Source: a virus. Taken from it: a stretch of 33,609 bases of DNA. Positions 7,802 to 15,262 of the stretch are shown here, in pieces; positions within the stretch are counted from its first letter, which is position 1; each line of letters starts with the position of its first letter. The notes beneath the pieces are model-generated. The model saw only the letters and a list, made by a program, of their open reading frames with translations, had not been told where the DNA came from and searched no databases. The stretch is taken from positions 1-33,609 of the IMG/VR virus record IMGVR_UViG_3300021952_000024. One strand, 5' to 3'. The position numbers and the translations under genes are program-made.

Positions 7802-7954
7802 ATGAGCGCATACACATTAAACGTTGCCGCTTGCGGGTTTAATATCGGTCTGGCATTTCTGCACGCGCTACAGGGTAGCTATGGATATGCTATGTTTTCG
7901 CTCGTATGTGCTGCCATGTCTGCATTATTTGCTGCTAACTGCGAAAAGGAATAA
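7802..7954 (+). CDS. Small membrane protein, 50 residues
   Basis: AAGGAG (7788-7793) precedes the ATG by 8 nt, giving strong support for translation. It is mostly hydrophobic, with two possible short helices around a GSYGYA turn and ends in CEKE. It starts 3 nt after the previous small gene and ends 2 nt before the kinase gene, so all three are probably translated from one message. Confidence 0.6.
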   Translation: MSAYTLNVAACGFNIGLAFLHALQGSYGYAMFSLVCAAMSALFAANCEKE

Positions 7955-7956
7955 TC

Positions 7957-8367
7957 ATGAAACCTAAATTGATTTTAGTGAGAGGTTTGCCTGGGTCTGG
8001 CAAATCCACTATCGCCCGGCAATTTGAAAAGCTCGGATTTGTACACGTAGAAGCGGACCAGCATTTTATGGTTAGCGGCGAGTATAAGTTCGATGCGTCG
8101 AAATTGCACATCGCTCACCAACAATGTTTGTTGAATGCTCGCGTATGTCTTGAAGGTTTCCAGTCGTGTGTTGTGAGCAACACATTCACAACAAAGCGGG
8201 AACTTGAGCCATACTTCAAGTTAGCGAGCGAATTTGAAATCGTGCCCGTCGTTCTGTTAGCACAAAACGATTTTGGCAATGTCCATGATGTGCCAAAAGA
8301 AACACTTGCGAAAATGCGCGGGCGGTTTGAATATGACATTTCTTCGTTATTTGTGAGAGGTTGGTGA
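7957..8367 (+). CDS. P-loop kinase, AAA_33 / polynucleotide-kinase-like
   Basis: 136 residues. Walker A GLPGSGKST at 9-17 starts the protein, followed by VEADQHF (a D/E-x-D pattern typical of PNK-like kinases), VVSNTFTT (the strand and lid entry seen in N4BP2 and PNK kinases) and a late Arg-rich KMRGRFE lid. The length fits a bare kinase domain with no phosphatase domain. Likely activity is 5' phosphorylation of RNA or DNA, or of a small metabolite. The next gene is a separate HCX5R phosphatase and an RNA ligase lies in the same operon, so an RNA-end-healing role is attractive but inferred. Confidence 0.75.
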   Translation: MKPKLILVRGLPGSGKSTIARQFEKLGFVHVEADQHFMVSGEYKFDASKLHIAHQQCLLNARVCLEGFQSCVVSNTFTTKRELEPYFKLASEFEIVPVVLLAQNDFGNVHDVPKETLAKMRGRFEYDISSLFVRGW

Positions 8368-8852
8368 TGCCATACATCATGAATGTGAGTATGGGGGCTA
8401 TACAAACTGGCAACCACCCACACCCCGAACCTGGCGATGAGCTGATTCAAATCGTCGATCCTACTTCAGAATTTCCAACACCAAAATACGGATTTGGTGA
8501 AGTACACCAATTTAAATTTTTGGATACCGATGATGAAACCGGAGACATGTCTGAGTTTGCTTTTACGGCTGAACAAGCAAAAGAAATTGCGTTCATCCTA
8601 CAAGATGCTCTATTGCACGGTGCTAATGTCATCGTTCACTGTCATGCAGGATTGTGTCGTTCTGGCGCAGTTGCGGAGGTTGGAGTGATGATGGGGTTTG
8701 AAGATGCTAAACATACTCGAATTCCGAATGTGCTGGTTAAGCGAAAACTGCTGGAAGCATTGGGTTGGTCGTACAGTTCGGAAGAAGTTAGTCCTATCGA
8801 TATGACAGATAGTAAGAATGTTATTGCCGCTATGAAAGCTGTTCATGATTAA
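8367..8852 (+). CDS. HCX5R dual-specificity-type phosphatase
   Basis: 161 residues with [13 protein letters not shown] at 88-100: nucleophile Cys92, Arg98 and the following Ser make the classic protein tyrosine/dual-specificity phosphatase loop. Acidic candidates for the general acid lie in [10 protein letters not shown] (51-60), the usual distance upstream. The ATG at 8367 overlaps the kinase stop (TGATG). Members of this fold act on proteins, but baculovirus phosphatase and PIR1 remove RNA 5' phosphates with the same loop. The coupling to a kinase gene and an RNA ligase makes an RNA-end substrate worth considering. Substrate not known. Confidence 0.8.
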   Translation: MPYIMNVSMGAIQTGNHPHPEPGDELIQIVDPTSEFPTPKYGFGEVHQFKFLDTDDETGDMSEFAFTAEQAKEIAFILQDALLHGANVIVHCHAGLCRSGAVAEVGVMMGFEDAKHTRIPNVLVKRKLLEALGWSYSSEEVSPIDMTDSKNVIAAMKAVHD

Positions 8853-9891
8853 GACGTATTTGGTGGGTGGCGCAGTTCGTGATATTCTGCTAGGTCTGGT
8901 TCCTAAGGATCAAGACTACGTGGTTGTTGGGTCGACGCCTGAAGAGATGCTATCGCTCGGGTTTAAACAAGTTGGTGCCGATTTTCCGGTATTCTTACAC
9001 CCCACGACAGGTGAAGAATATGCACTTGCGCGAAAGGAGCGCAAGACTGCACCTGGTTATAACGGGTTTGAAACGGAGTTTGGCGCAGACGTTTCTTTAG
9101 AAGAAGATTTGTCTAGAAGAGACCTAACCATCAATTCGATGGCAATGAGTGACGATGGCGGTATCATTGACCCGTATGGAGGTGAGCAAGATCTTAAAGA
9201 CAAAATCCTTCGTCATACCAGCGGCGCATTCGTTGAAGACCCTGTAAGGATATTACGAACTGCAAGATTTGCTGCCAGGTATGAGTTTCAAGTTGCCGAC
9301 GAAACCATAACATTCATGGCAGAAATGGTCAATGCTGGCGAGTTTGACGCCTTGACGCCTGAGCGAGTTTGGGTTGAATTTGAAAAGGCGTTTCGGTCAC
9401 CAAACTTCCATATCATGCGGAACGTTTTAATCAAATGCAGTGCGTGGAGAAACCTGCAAACATATCGTTATCTGGACATTGACGCGTATCGTAGAGCGGA
9501 AAGTTCAGATGCGCCCTACGTCGAAAAGGTTGCTTCCGCGTTTGTGGATGTTAGTCGTGTAGAGTATGAAAATGCTAGGGTGCCTAAAGAAATTTCCGAT
9601 TTGGCAACTGTCGCTGATCATGTGTGCAACTTCATCGAACAATGCCATTCATCCATAACAAAAGAAAGTGTGTTATCCTTATTTGCTAAGACTGACTTGT
9701 ACAGAAAACCTGAACGATTTTATTCGGCTGTGAGAGTTGCTAAGTATAGAAATTATGTGGTTCCTAACAACGTCTTAAAATGGTCGGAACAGGTGCTATC
9801 GGTAGATTGTGGGGCGGTTGCTGCAACCTGCATAAACAAAACTGAAATTCCTGGCAAGATTATGCTTGCGCGATTGAATAAAATGCTGTAA
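8845..9891 (+). CDS. cca: CCA-adding tRNA nucleotidyltransferase
   Basis: Adds or repairs the 3' CCA of tRNA. 348 residues, shorter than the E. coli enzyme (412) because the C-terminal HD phosphohydrolase region is missing. The head domain is strikingly bacterial: YLVGGAVRD at 5-13, catalytic D22 and D24, [28 protein letters not shown] and [16 protein letters not shown] almost match the gammaproteobacterial enzyme, suggesting relatively recent acquisition from such a host. It overlaps the phosphatase gene by 8 nt. At least two tRNAs at 30123 and 32047 lack an encoded CCA and would need such activity. Confidence 0.95.
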   Translation: MIKTYLVGGAVRDILLGLVPKDQDYVVVGSTPEEMLSLGFKQVGADFPVFLHPTTGEEYALARKERKTAPGYNGFETEFGADVSLEEDLSRRDLTINSMAMSDDGGIIDPYGGEQDLKDKILRHTSGAFVEDPVRILRTARFAARYEFQVADETITFMAEMVNAGEFDALTPERVWVEFEKAFRSPNFHIMRNVLIKCSAWRNLQTYRYLDIDAYRRAESSDAPYVEKVASAFVDVSRVEYENARVPKEISDLATVADHVCNFIEQCHSSITKESVLSLFAKTDLYRKPERFYSAVRVAKYRNYVVPNNVLKWSEQVLSVDCGAVAATCINKTEIPGKIMLARLNKML

Positions 9892-9894
9892 ACT
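9866..9894 (+). promoter_or_regulatory. Internal promoter at the end of cca
   Basis: TTGCGC (9866-9871), 17 bp, TAAACT (9889-9894), preceded by TG. Downstream GCGCACATGAACA resembles the region after the other promoters. It would drive 9928-12061. Confidence 0.5.
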
Positions 9895-9927
9895 GCGCAC
9901 ATGAACACTATTTAAAAGGAAATACAA

Positions 9928-10101
9928 ATGTCAACTGCTCACTACGCTACATTATCCGCTGTTCGATTAGCACTAGCATCTAATGCGTATCGTCTGCGAA
10001 CCCAAGGCAAATCATTCTCGGAGTTTGAAGCAGTTGTATTTGGCAACGATCGAAAATGCGATCGGAACATTCCTAAAACTAGCCCAACGAAAGGGGTTTA
10101 A
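9928..10101 (+). CDS. Unknown 57-residue protein
   Basis: AAAAGGA lies 9 nt before the ATG at 9928, just downstream of the internal promoter. The product has an amphipathic Ala/Leu-rich N-terminal half (HYATLSAVRLALASNAYRL), then SEFEAVVFGN and a basic end (DRKCDRNIPK). No family recognised. The stop is 1 nt before the next ATG. Confidence 0.55.
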   Translation: MSTAHYATLSAVRLALASNAYRLRTQGKSFSEFEAVVFGNDRKCDRNIPKTSPTKGV

Positions 10102-10102
10102 A

Positions 10103-10240
10103 ATGTTGTATAAAATCACAGTAGATGGATTTGGTGTAGATGAATGGTATTCTACAGGTGGAATTGAAAGTGTTCGCGCAGAAGCAAAGAAACAATTCAA
10201 AGGAAAGAGTGTTCGAGTTACTTTGGTTGGGAGAATGTGA
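10103..10240 (+). CDS. Unknown 45-residue protein
   Basis: Short alpha/beta-looking protein (KITVDGFGVDEWYSTGG...RVTLVG). The ATG at 10103 is chosen over the longer in-frame ORF from 9983 because that upstream part overlaps the well-supported 57-residue gene, and AAGGGG sits at 10092-10096. Its stop overlaps the next start (TGATG). No function can be named. Confidence 0.55.
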   Translation: MLYKITVDGFGVDEWYSTGGIESVRAEAKKQFKGKSVRVTLVGRM

Positions 10241-10722
10241 TGAGACTCTACACCTTTGTAAATATGTATTTGTCCCACATTCAAAAGGGGATTCAAACGG
10301 CACACGTTGTTCATGAGCTGTTCAACGAATGGGTTGGAAATCCTCAAGAACTTTTGTTACATGAGTGGTCCACGCGCCACAAAACCATCATCGTGTTAAA
10401 TGGGAGCGATTGTGAATCTTTATCAGAGTTTTACAACTTTCTTCAAACCAGCGACACACATTTTCCGTTCGCTAAGTTTTGTGAAGACGAGGCAAGTTTG
10501 GGTGGCGCGTTGACGTGTGTAGGCATTGTGTTACCGGAACGAATTTACAACTCTGTTTCTGCTTCTAAAAACCCAAATTCTTATTGGAGTTTGTTTGGCG
10601 AAATGTATAACTTAATGGTGCCTTCGGAACCACGCACGGGTGCAAAATTTGAAGTATTTGCGACAATGACCAATTGGGAACGCGACTTAGTTGAAAGATT
10701 AAAGGGGTATAAACTAGCATGA
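10240..10722 (+). CDS. Peptidyl-tRNA hydrolase 2-like protein
   Basis: 160 residues starting at the ATG that overlaps the previous stop; the longer form would begin at GTG 10237. The pattern follows the PTH2 fold: a first strand, then GIQTAHVVHELFNEW (like 'GKiaAQvaHA...'), a KTIIVLNGSDCESLSEFYNFL strand and helix, and PFAKFCEDEASLGGALTCVGIVLPE resembling the 'D.G.T....G..TvlaigP' end of the family. The normal D-A-G-x-T active-site block is altered to E-D-E-A-S-L, so catalysis is uncertain. Location in an operon with CCA-adding enzyme, YqeY-like protein and RNA ligase supports a tRNA-related role. Confidence 0.5.
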   Translation: MRLYTFVNMYLSHIQKGIQTAHVVHELFNEWVGNPQELLLHEWSTRHKTIIVLNGSDCESLSEFYNFLQTSDTHFPFAKFCEDEASLGGALTCVGIVLPERIYNSVSASKNPNSYWSLFGEMYNLMVPSEPRTGAKFEVFATMTNWERDLVERLKGYKLA

Positions 10723-11159
10723 GTAAACTTAAAGAAATTAAAGAGCAACAATTAGAAGCTCGAAAGCTCAAACTTCATATCCGAGCAACGTTGCTCACTA
10801 CATTGATCGGCGAAGCCGAAATGGTGGGTAAGAATGCTGGAAATCGAGAAACTACAGATGCTGAGGTGTTAGCCGTCATTCGCAAGTTTGAAAAGAATTT
10901 GCGTGAGAATATGCGCATCTACAAAGAACGCAATTTAATCGAAAAGATGAACGAAGCACTTGTAGAGTTGCTGATTTTAGAGGGACTGTTACCAACTAAA
11001 ATAGATCCTGCAAAAATCGCTTCTGATATCCGAGCAATGAACGTACCTTTGGAAATGAAATCGTTGGGTGCTATCAACAAAGCGTTAAAAGTAGCCTACG
11101 GCGAACGCTTCGATGGTGCTCAAGTAACCGAAGTATTTAAAGCTATGTTAAATGTGTAG
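10719..11159 (+). CDS. YqeY-like protein (GatB/YqeY family)
   Basis: 146 residues, all-helical, family length. It matches the YqeY layout: a charged N-terminal helix, LHIRATLLTTLIGEAEMVGKNAG, TDAEVLAVIRKFEKNLRENMRIYKERN (the 'L.D.EVL.vI.K..K....' core), a second helical part with LLILEGLLP and a C-terminal LGAINKALKVAYGERFDGAQVTEVFKAML, the 'G.vm..l....g...dg..v...vk..L' tail. YqeY resembles the tRNA-binding tail of GatB amidotransferase but its reaction is not established. It overlaps the PTH2-like gene by 4 nt. Confidence 0.75.
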   Translation: MSKLKEIKEQQLEARKLKLHIRATLLTTLIGEAEMVGKNAGNRETTDAEVLAVIRKFEKNLRENMRIYKERNLIEKMNEALVELLILEGLLPTKIDPAKIASDIRAMNVPLEMKSLGAINKALKVAYGERFDGAQVTEVFKAMLNV

Positions 11160-11170
11160 AAAGGACTATC

Positions 11171-12061
11171 ATGTCTAAACTAATCAAATGGCCTTCGATT
11201 GAACAGTTCCGAAATGTTATTCGGAACGTCAAACATAAAACTATGTTCGTAAGTGTCGATCCGACAACTCAAGAGCCTATTTATGATCGCAATCGCCTCC
11301 AGCCCACATTAAAGTTCCGTGGAACTGTAAAATTGCACGGAACTAACGCTGCTGTGTGTGAGCGCACCCACACTGGAGAATTGTGGGCTCAATCGCGAGA
11401 AAATGTGCTTTCTGAAACTGCGGACAATGCAGGATTTTATCAATTCATGAAAGCGAACGAGCATTCGCTCCGAACAATCATCGCACATGCAAAGGTCGTA
11501 TTTGGCGTCCACGCCGCGTGGAATAAGCCCTACATCAGCATCTTTGGTGAATGGTGTGGTGGAAACATTCAGAAGGGTGTAGCGATCACGGGCCTTCCAA
11601 AAATGTTCGTTTTGTTTGGCATTGCGTTTGCAGATGAAGAAGGTAATAAAACTTATCTCACAGAGAAACAGGTTGAAGATGTCGTTTCGCAGTGCCGCGA
11701 CTTTGTTGGAAACGACTGCATTATCAAGAACATTTGGGACTTCAAAACGTTTGCCTTAGATATCAACTTCGAAGACCCACATGTAGCTCAAAATTTGCTT
11801 GGGGAAATGACAGAGGCAGTTGAAAAATCTTGCCCGGTTGGCGAAGCGTTGGGTAGTGTCGGTGTGGGCGAAGGGATTGTTTGGCGGTGCATTGAAGAAG
11901 GTTGGGAAGACTCCGCATATTGGTTCAAAGTCAAAGGCTTAGTACATCAAAAACAAAGTGCGTTTACAAATTTATCTGTTAATCCAGAAATTGAAAATCA
12001 GATCAAACAGTTTTTGAAAGAGAATAACGCTTCAGATTTTAATTTTAAATTCGTCGAATAG
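11171..12061 (+). CDS. Rnl2-like RNA ligase
   Basis: 296-residue covalent nucleotidyltransferase. Motif I KLHGTN gives nucleotidyl Lys54. Motif IIIa is FGEWCGG, motif IV EGIVWR and motif V WFKVKG, all in the correct order, as in T4 Rnl2 (motif I KIHGTN) and relatives. It would seal 3'-OH/5'-phosphate nicks in RNA, for example tRNAs cut by host anticodon nucleases. It closes the RNA-maintenance operon. Its last 17 nt overlap the 3' end of an HNH gene on the other strand, so the C-terminus (FNFKFVE) may have been modified when that gene inserted. Confidence 0.9.
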   Translation: MSKLIKWPSIEQFRNVIRNVKHKTMFVSVDPTTQEPIYDRNRLQPTLKFRGTVKLHGTNAAVCERTHTGELWAQSRENVLSETADNAGFYQFMKANEHSLRTIIAHAKVVFGVHAAWNKPYISIFGEWCGGNIQKGVAITGLPKMFVLFGIAFADEEGNKTYLTEKQVEDVVSQCRDFVGNDCIIKNIWDFKTFALDINFEDPHVAQNLLGEMTEAVEKSCPVGEALGSVGVGEGIVWRCIEEGWEDSAYWFKVKGLVHQKQSAFTNLSVNPEIENQIKQFLKENNASDFNFKFVE

Positions 12062-12809
12062 AATATCCCAGTTCCTTCCAAGTCTTTCCTATCAAAGATT
12101 TATCAGAAAGACTTCTAGAATTCTTAATAGGAACTTCGTTCCGACGGCATCTAGTTAATACTGATACATTTGAAACTCCGATAATTTTCGCGGCTTCTGT
12201 GGAGCTTATGAAAATGCCATATGGTGTAATGTATTCATATGTCTGAACAGATTTCCTATGATTTTGGATATGACCACATGATTTTGGTCTAGAAACGCCC
12301 TTCCACAATTCTGAAAGTTTACGTTTACCAGCTTCGGAAAGATTACAAACTCCCGTTCTACTTTCGGATTGAAGTTTGCGGCGTTCGGGTGTCCATGATA
12401 GCAATCCGCTCAATCTAGCTTTTTCGACAATGATGGGGTCGTGCATTGGGTTATGTTCTTTCATCTTTATCGAAAGACTCAGTTTTAATTTCGCATAATT
12501 CTTTGAGTGTCTTTCAGAAGTTTTTACCATTCTGAAAAACGCTGAAATCATTTGCCTGTTCGAGTAGATCATCGCAAGCATATGATGAGCTATGAAATGC
12601 TGTCTAGGTGTAAGGTCTGCCCTATTCCAAAGATTTTTAGATAGGGATTTATATTTGGGAAACATCGATTTTGGGCAGATGTGATGCCCCTCAAAATATG
12701 TAGGTTGATTACAACTATTGAATTCTATACACTGTTCAATAAACTTAATGTATCTGTTTAAATGATGTGTATTATGTGGTGCGCTGCTAAGAACGGTATA
12801 AATATCCAT
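12045..12809 (-). CDS. Free-standing HNH homing endonuclease with NUMOD-type DNA-binding modules
   Basis: 254 residues on the opposite strand to its neighbours. The N-terminal half has the HNH core FEGHHICPKSM...NLWNRADLTPRQHFIAHHM. The middle has a NUMOD3-like KMKEHNPMHD and basic repeats, and the C-terminus has YITPYGIFISSTEAAKIIGVSNVSVLTRCR, a NUMOD1-like helix-turn-helix. The ATG at 12809 is preferred to the longer frame from 12863 because GAGGT sits 5 nt upstream. It lies between two + strand genes of the phage core and is likely a selfish insertion. No intron boundaries are evident. Confidence 0.85.
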   Translation of the reverse strand: MDIYTVLSSAPHNTHHLNRYIKFIEQCIEFNSCNQPTYFEGHHICPKSMFPKYKSLSKNLWNRADLTPRQHFIAHHMLAMIYSNRQMISAFFRMVKTSERHSKNYAKLKLSLSIKMKEHNPMHDPIIVEKARLSGLLSWTPERRKLQSESRTGVCNLSEAGKRKLSELWKGVSRPKSCGHIQNHRKSVQTYEYITPYGIFISSTEAAKIIGVSNVSVLTRCRRNEVPIKNSRSLSDKSLIGKTWKELGYSIRRI

Positions 12810-12888
12810 GCTGACCTCGTGTGTTGAGTTTAGAGTGTGTGGATACTTGCAATATCGCGACACACAACTATTTAGTGAAAGGTTTACA

Positions 12889-13257
12889 ATGAAATTAGTA
12901 ATTTCTATAAAAAATGGTAACTCTTTAGTGTTTGATGATGCTGATCAAGGAAGAAATCTTTCGTCAGCATCTTCCAAAGTAAAAACGTTGGCGGCAGTTG
13001 ATGTTGAAAAGGTTAATTCTATCAAAGAATGTGTTGAAAAGGTGGTAACAGAAGCTCGTTTGCAGCAAGGTCTAGAACACCTTACCCAAAATCAATTAGA
13101 TCACGATCCTAAAAATATGGGCGAGTTTTTGAAGTGGATTTCAACGGACCTTGCAAAGGAAGAAATGGACACTATCACAGAGTCGGGGTTAGAGTTCAAG
13201 GAAGTAGTTAAAGAAGCGCAGCGCGTGGCTCGAAATTGGTTCTTTAAACAGTTATGA
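12889..13257 (+). CDS. Unknown 122-residue protein
   Basis: The ATG at 12889 follows AAAGG at a good distance; the longer frame from 12808 runs through the upstream region of the divergent HNH gene and is unlikely. The protein begins with a beta-like MKLVISIKNGNSLVF and continues as charged helices (VNSIKECVEKVVTEARLQQGL...EFLKWISTDLAKEEMD). It overlaps the next gene by 4 nt. No family recognised. Confidence 0.65.
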   Translation: MKLVISIKNGNSLVFDDADQGRNLSSASSKVKTLAAVDVEKVNSIKECVEKVVTEARLQQGLEHLTQNQLDHDPKNMGEFLKWISTDLAKEEMDTITESGLEFKEVVKEAQRVARNWFFKQL

Positions 13258-13646
13258 GCGAAACCTTACAGCTATTGGCAGACATCACAAACCGTAACGA
13301 ACTGGTTCGCACGGGTAAAGTTCCGTGCGAACGCTGTGGAAGAGCGTTAGAGATGTACTATAGGCCTTGGTGCCCTGTTTGTGATAAGCCCGAAAAGCAA
13401 TGTCTCGAAGAACTAAATCTTATCCAAGCACTCTCGCACCTCGAAGCGATTGGCAACGTCGGGATTTCAGATAGGGTAGTAAAACACTTGAACCAGGGCG
13501 GCCATCTCAGAAACGACGCATATATTCGGATAGATCTTTCTGCTGACATGAAGGAAGAAGTGGGTGAGTCTCACTATAAAGATTTAATGGTCATGAAGCA
13601 AGTTTTTGATTTAGGCGATTCTATTCTATTGTGGGTGAGTTGGTAA
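13254..13646 (+). CDS. Unknown zinc-ribbon protein
   Basis: 130 residues with two Cys pairs near the N-terminus (CERCG at 25-29 and CPVC about 12 residues later), the spacing of a small zinc ribbon. An additional Cys follows (KQCLEEL). The rest is mixed alpha/beta with an acidic end (DMKEEVGES...DLGDSILLWVSW). Its stop overlaps the dNMP kinase start (TAATG), so the two are coupled. A nucleic-acid-binding or adaptor role is possible but unproven. Confidence 0.6.
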   Translation: MSETLQLLADITNRNELVRTGKVPCERCGRALEMYYRPWCPVCDKPEKQCLEELNLIQALSHLEAIGNVGISDRVVKHLNQGGHLRNDAYIRIDLSADMKEEVGESHYKDLMVMKQVFDLGDSILLWVSW

Positions 13647-14230
13647 TGAAAATTATAGCGTTTACGGGTAAAGCCGGAAGCGGAAAATCAACTGCAATGC
13701 AGGTCGCTCTGAAGTTAAGCCCGAGAGATGATTATTTTATCTATTCGTTTGCAGATCCTATTCGGCTAGGCTTGTATATGATGTTTGGCGAAAAAATGGT
13801 GCGGGCATCCACAGATCAAAATCTGAAGAATGTTTTGGACCCGACATACGGGGTCAGCCCAAGGCATATTATGCAGACGCTAGGAACTGATTGGGGCAGA
13901 AATTTAATCAACCAAGACATCTGGGTTATTCGAGCTAGACAAATATGGGAAGACGAGTGTCCGAACGGGCTTGTAATGATTTCAGACTGCAGGTTTGATA
14001 ATGAGGCGATGTTAGTGAGGGAACTGGGCGGATTAGTTATTGAAATCTTGCGCCCTGAGAACCCACACGAAGTCGTTATGCGCGAAGCAGGAACTTCAGA
14101 GCACGAGTCTGAAAATGGGATTAGCCGTGAGCTTATATCCCACACAATTTTAAATGATGCAAAGTCTGAAGACGAATTTAAACAGCGTGTTTTAGACTGC
14201 CAAATCATTAAAGATTACCTACTAAATTGA
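13646..14230 (+). CDS. Deoxynucleoside monophosphate kinase
   Basis: 194 residues. Walker A GKAGSGKST begins at residue 8, and IYSFADPIRLGLYMMFG, SPRHIMQTLGTDWGR and VISDCRFDNEA are the signature blocks of phage dNMP kinases (T4 gp1, T5 Dnk). It phosphorylates dNMPs released from host DNA to dNDPs for phage replication. The ATG at 13646 is preferred over the longer GTG form at 13631 because it overlaps the previous stop and places the first beta strand (KIIAFTG) at the N-terminus as in the family. Confidence 0.92.
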   Translation: MKIIAFTGKAGSGKSTAMQVALKLSPRDDYFIYSFADPIRLGLYMMFGEKMVRASTDQNLKNVLDPTYGVSPRHIMQTLGTDWGRNLINQDIWVIRARQIWEDECPNGLVMISDCRFDNEAMLVRELGGLVIEILRPENPHEVVMREAGTSEHESENGISRELISHTILNDAKSEDEFKQRVLDCQIIKDYLLN

Positions 14231-14249
14231 TAACTAACAAGGAGACAAT

Positions 14250-14627
14250 ATGACGATTAAAGTAGCACTGGGTCGGTTATACCAAGAAAATGAGGCAATG
14301 AAGTTGCTATTGCAATCCACATTGCCAGCAAAAACCGCTCACAAACTTGCAACCATAGCACGCGCAATTCATTCGGAGCTTTCACTTGTTGAAGACTTTC
14401 GAGTGTCGTTAGTGTCTCGATATGGAGAAGAAGTTCCTGCGATTGGCGATCAACCACCAGGAAAGCGAGTTTCTGCAGAAAACATGGAAAAGTTCACAAA
14501 TGAATTCAACGAATATCTTAGTGTAGAAATTGAACTTCCTGGAGATAAAATTTCGTTAGACGATATCTCAAGCATTTCGATGAGTGCCGCACAAATTTCT
14601 CAAATTGATTGGTTGATTGAGATGTGA
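14250..14627 (+). CDS. Unknown helical protein, faintly DUF1617-like
   Basis: 125 residues with a strong AAGGAGA site before the ATG. The N-terminal half (RLYQENEAMKLLLQSTLPAKTAHKLATIARAIHSELSLVEDFRVSLVSRYGEE) looks like a helical hairpin and recalls small phage proteins of the DUF1617 type. A proline/glycine linker and an acidic C-terminal half follow. The similarity is by eye and weak. It is the last gene before a terminator hairpin. Confidence 0.6.
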   Translation: MTIKVALGRLYQENEAMKLLLQSTLPAKTAHKLATIARAIHSELSLVEDFRVSLVSRYGEEVPAIGDQPPGKRVSAENMEKFTNEFNEYLSVEIELPGDKISLDDISSISMSAAQISQIDWLIEM

Positions 14628-14650
14628 CCGCGTTTCGTTGTAAGTTGCAG

Positions 14651-14674
14651 GAAATCCCGCATTTGCGGGATTTC
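14651..14674 (+). terminator. Terminator hairpin of the dNMP kinase operon
   Basis: GAAATCCCGC (14651-14660) pairs perfectly with GCGGGATTTC (14665-14674) over an ATTT loop. The T-tract is weak (GCATTTTA), so read-through is possible. A promoter starts 12 nt later, repeating the cassette layout at 7284. Confidence 0.75.
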
Positions 14675-14686
14675 GCATTTTAGGGC

Positions 14687-14714
14687 TTTACATTTCTTAA
14701 AGACTGTGTATAAT
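14687..14714 (+). promoter_or_regulatory. Strong promoter, second copy of the cassette
   Basis: TTTACA (14687-14692), 16 bp, TATAAT (14709-14714). TGTGTAT-A-ATACACA around the -10 is a 15 nt near-palindrome, followed by CACATCAAGCA as at 7350. Confidence 0.9.
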
Positions 14715-14762
14715 ACACACATCAAGCAGCAACATTGTAATTTAACTTTTAGGGAGGCGCAA

Positions 14763-15005
14763 ATGGCTACCAATGTAACAATAACCCCAGTTCAAACCCA
14801 CGATGGGATGTATCATGGGAAATGGTGCGTAACAAACGACGAGGATTCTAACGATTTTGTCGTTCGTTGTAGCAACGTCGGCGCATTAGAATTCTTCAAT
14901 GACAATCGTCGTAAAATTGGTATGGTGCGTTATTACGATCGTGCAAGAGGGGTTGACAGAACTTTCAAATTTTCTGCTCGCTACGTCGAAGCTAATTGGT
15001 TCTAA
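14763..15005 (+). CDS. Unknown 80-residue protein
   Basis: The ATG at 14763 is fixed by AGGGAGG at 14751-14757; a longer frame beginning at 14706 would start inside the promoter. Beta-rich sequence (NVTITPVQTHDG...GKWCVTNDED) with an aromatic end (FKFSARYVEANWF). First gene of a short two-gene unit under a strong promoter, a position typical of small early phage proteins. No family recognised. Confidence 0.65.
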   Translation: MATNVTITPVQTHDGMYHGKWCVTNDEDSNDFVVRCSNVGALEFFNDNRRKIGMVRYYDRARGVDRTFKFSARYVEANWF

Positions 15006-15008
15006 AAA

Positions 15009-15218
15009 ATGAAAACTGCTACAATCACCGTTACTGCTATCACCATCGTTAAAACTCGAGGAACTGACGACGTGTTTCTAACTACCACATTGATGAGTGG
15101 AACATATCCATTCACAAACAATGCAACCATAAAAATTCCAGTTGCACAAAATCTTGGTGAAAAATACGCCAAAGAAAACTTCAAAGGCGTACCTTACAAA
15201 GTTATAGATACAAAATAA
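15009..15218 (+). CDS. Unknown 69-residue protein
   Basis: Starts 3 nt after the previous stop without a clear ribosome-binding site, so probably translated by coupling. Very Thr-rich N-terminus (KTATITVTAITIVKTRGTDD) that would form beta strands, then NATIKIPVAQNLGEKYAKENFKGVPYKV. Ends just before a bidirectional terminator. Function unknown. Confidence 0.6.
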   Translation: MKTATITVTAITIVKTRGTDDVFLTTTLMSGTYPFTNNATIKIPVAQNLGEKYAKENFKGVPYKVIDTK

Positions 15219-15230
15219 CGAAGGCTTAAC

Positions 15231-15257
15231 AAAAGGAACGGGATTCCGTTCCTTTTT
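15231..15257. terminator. Bidirectional terminator between convergent operons
   Basis: AAAAGGAACGG (15231-15241) pairs with CCGTTCCTTTT (15246-15256) over GATT, with T on the + side and A on the other. It separates the + gene ending at 15218 from the - gene ending at 15263. Confidence 0.9.
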
Positions 15258-15262
15258 CTCCA

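Noticed and set aside
9983-10102. 85-residue ORF as one gene
   Set aside because: Its first 40 codons overlap a better-supported 57-residue gene (9928-10101), and the ATG at 10103 has its own ribosome-binding site.
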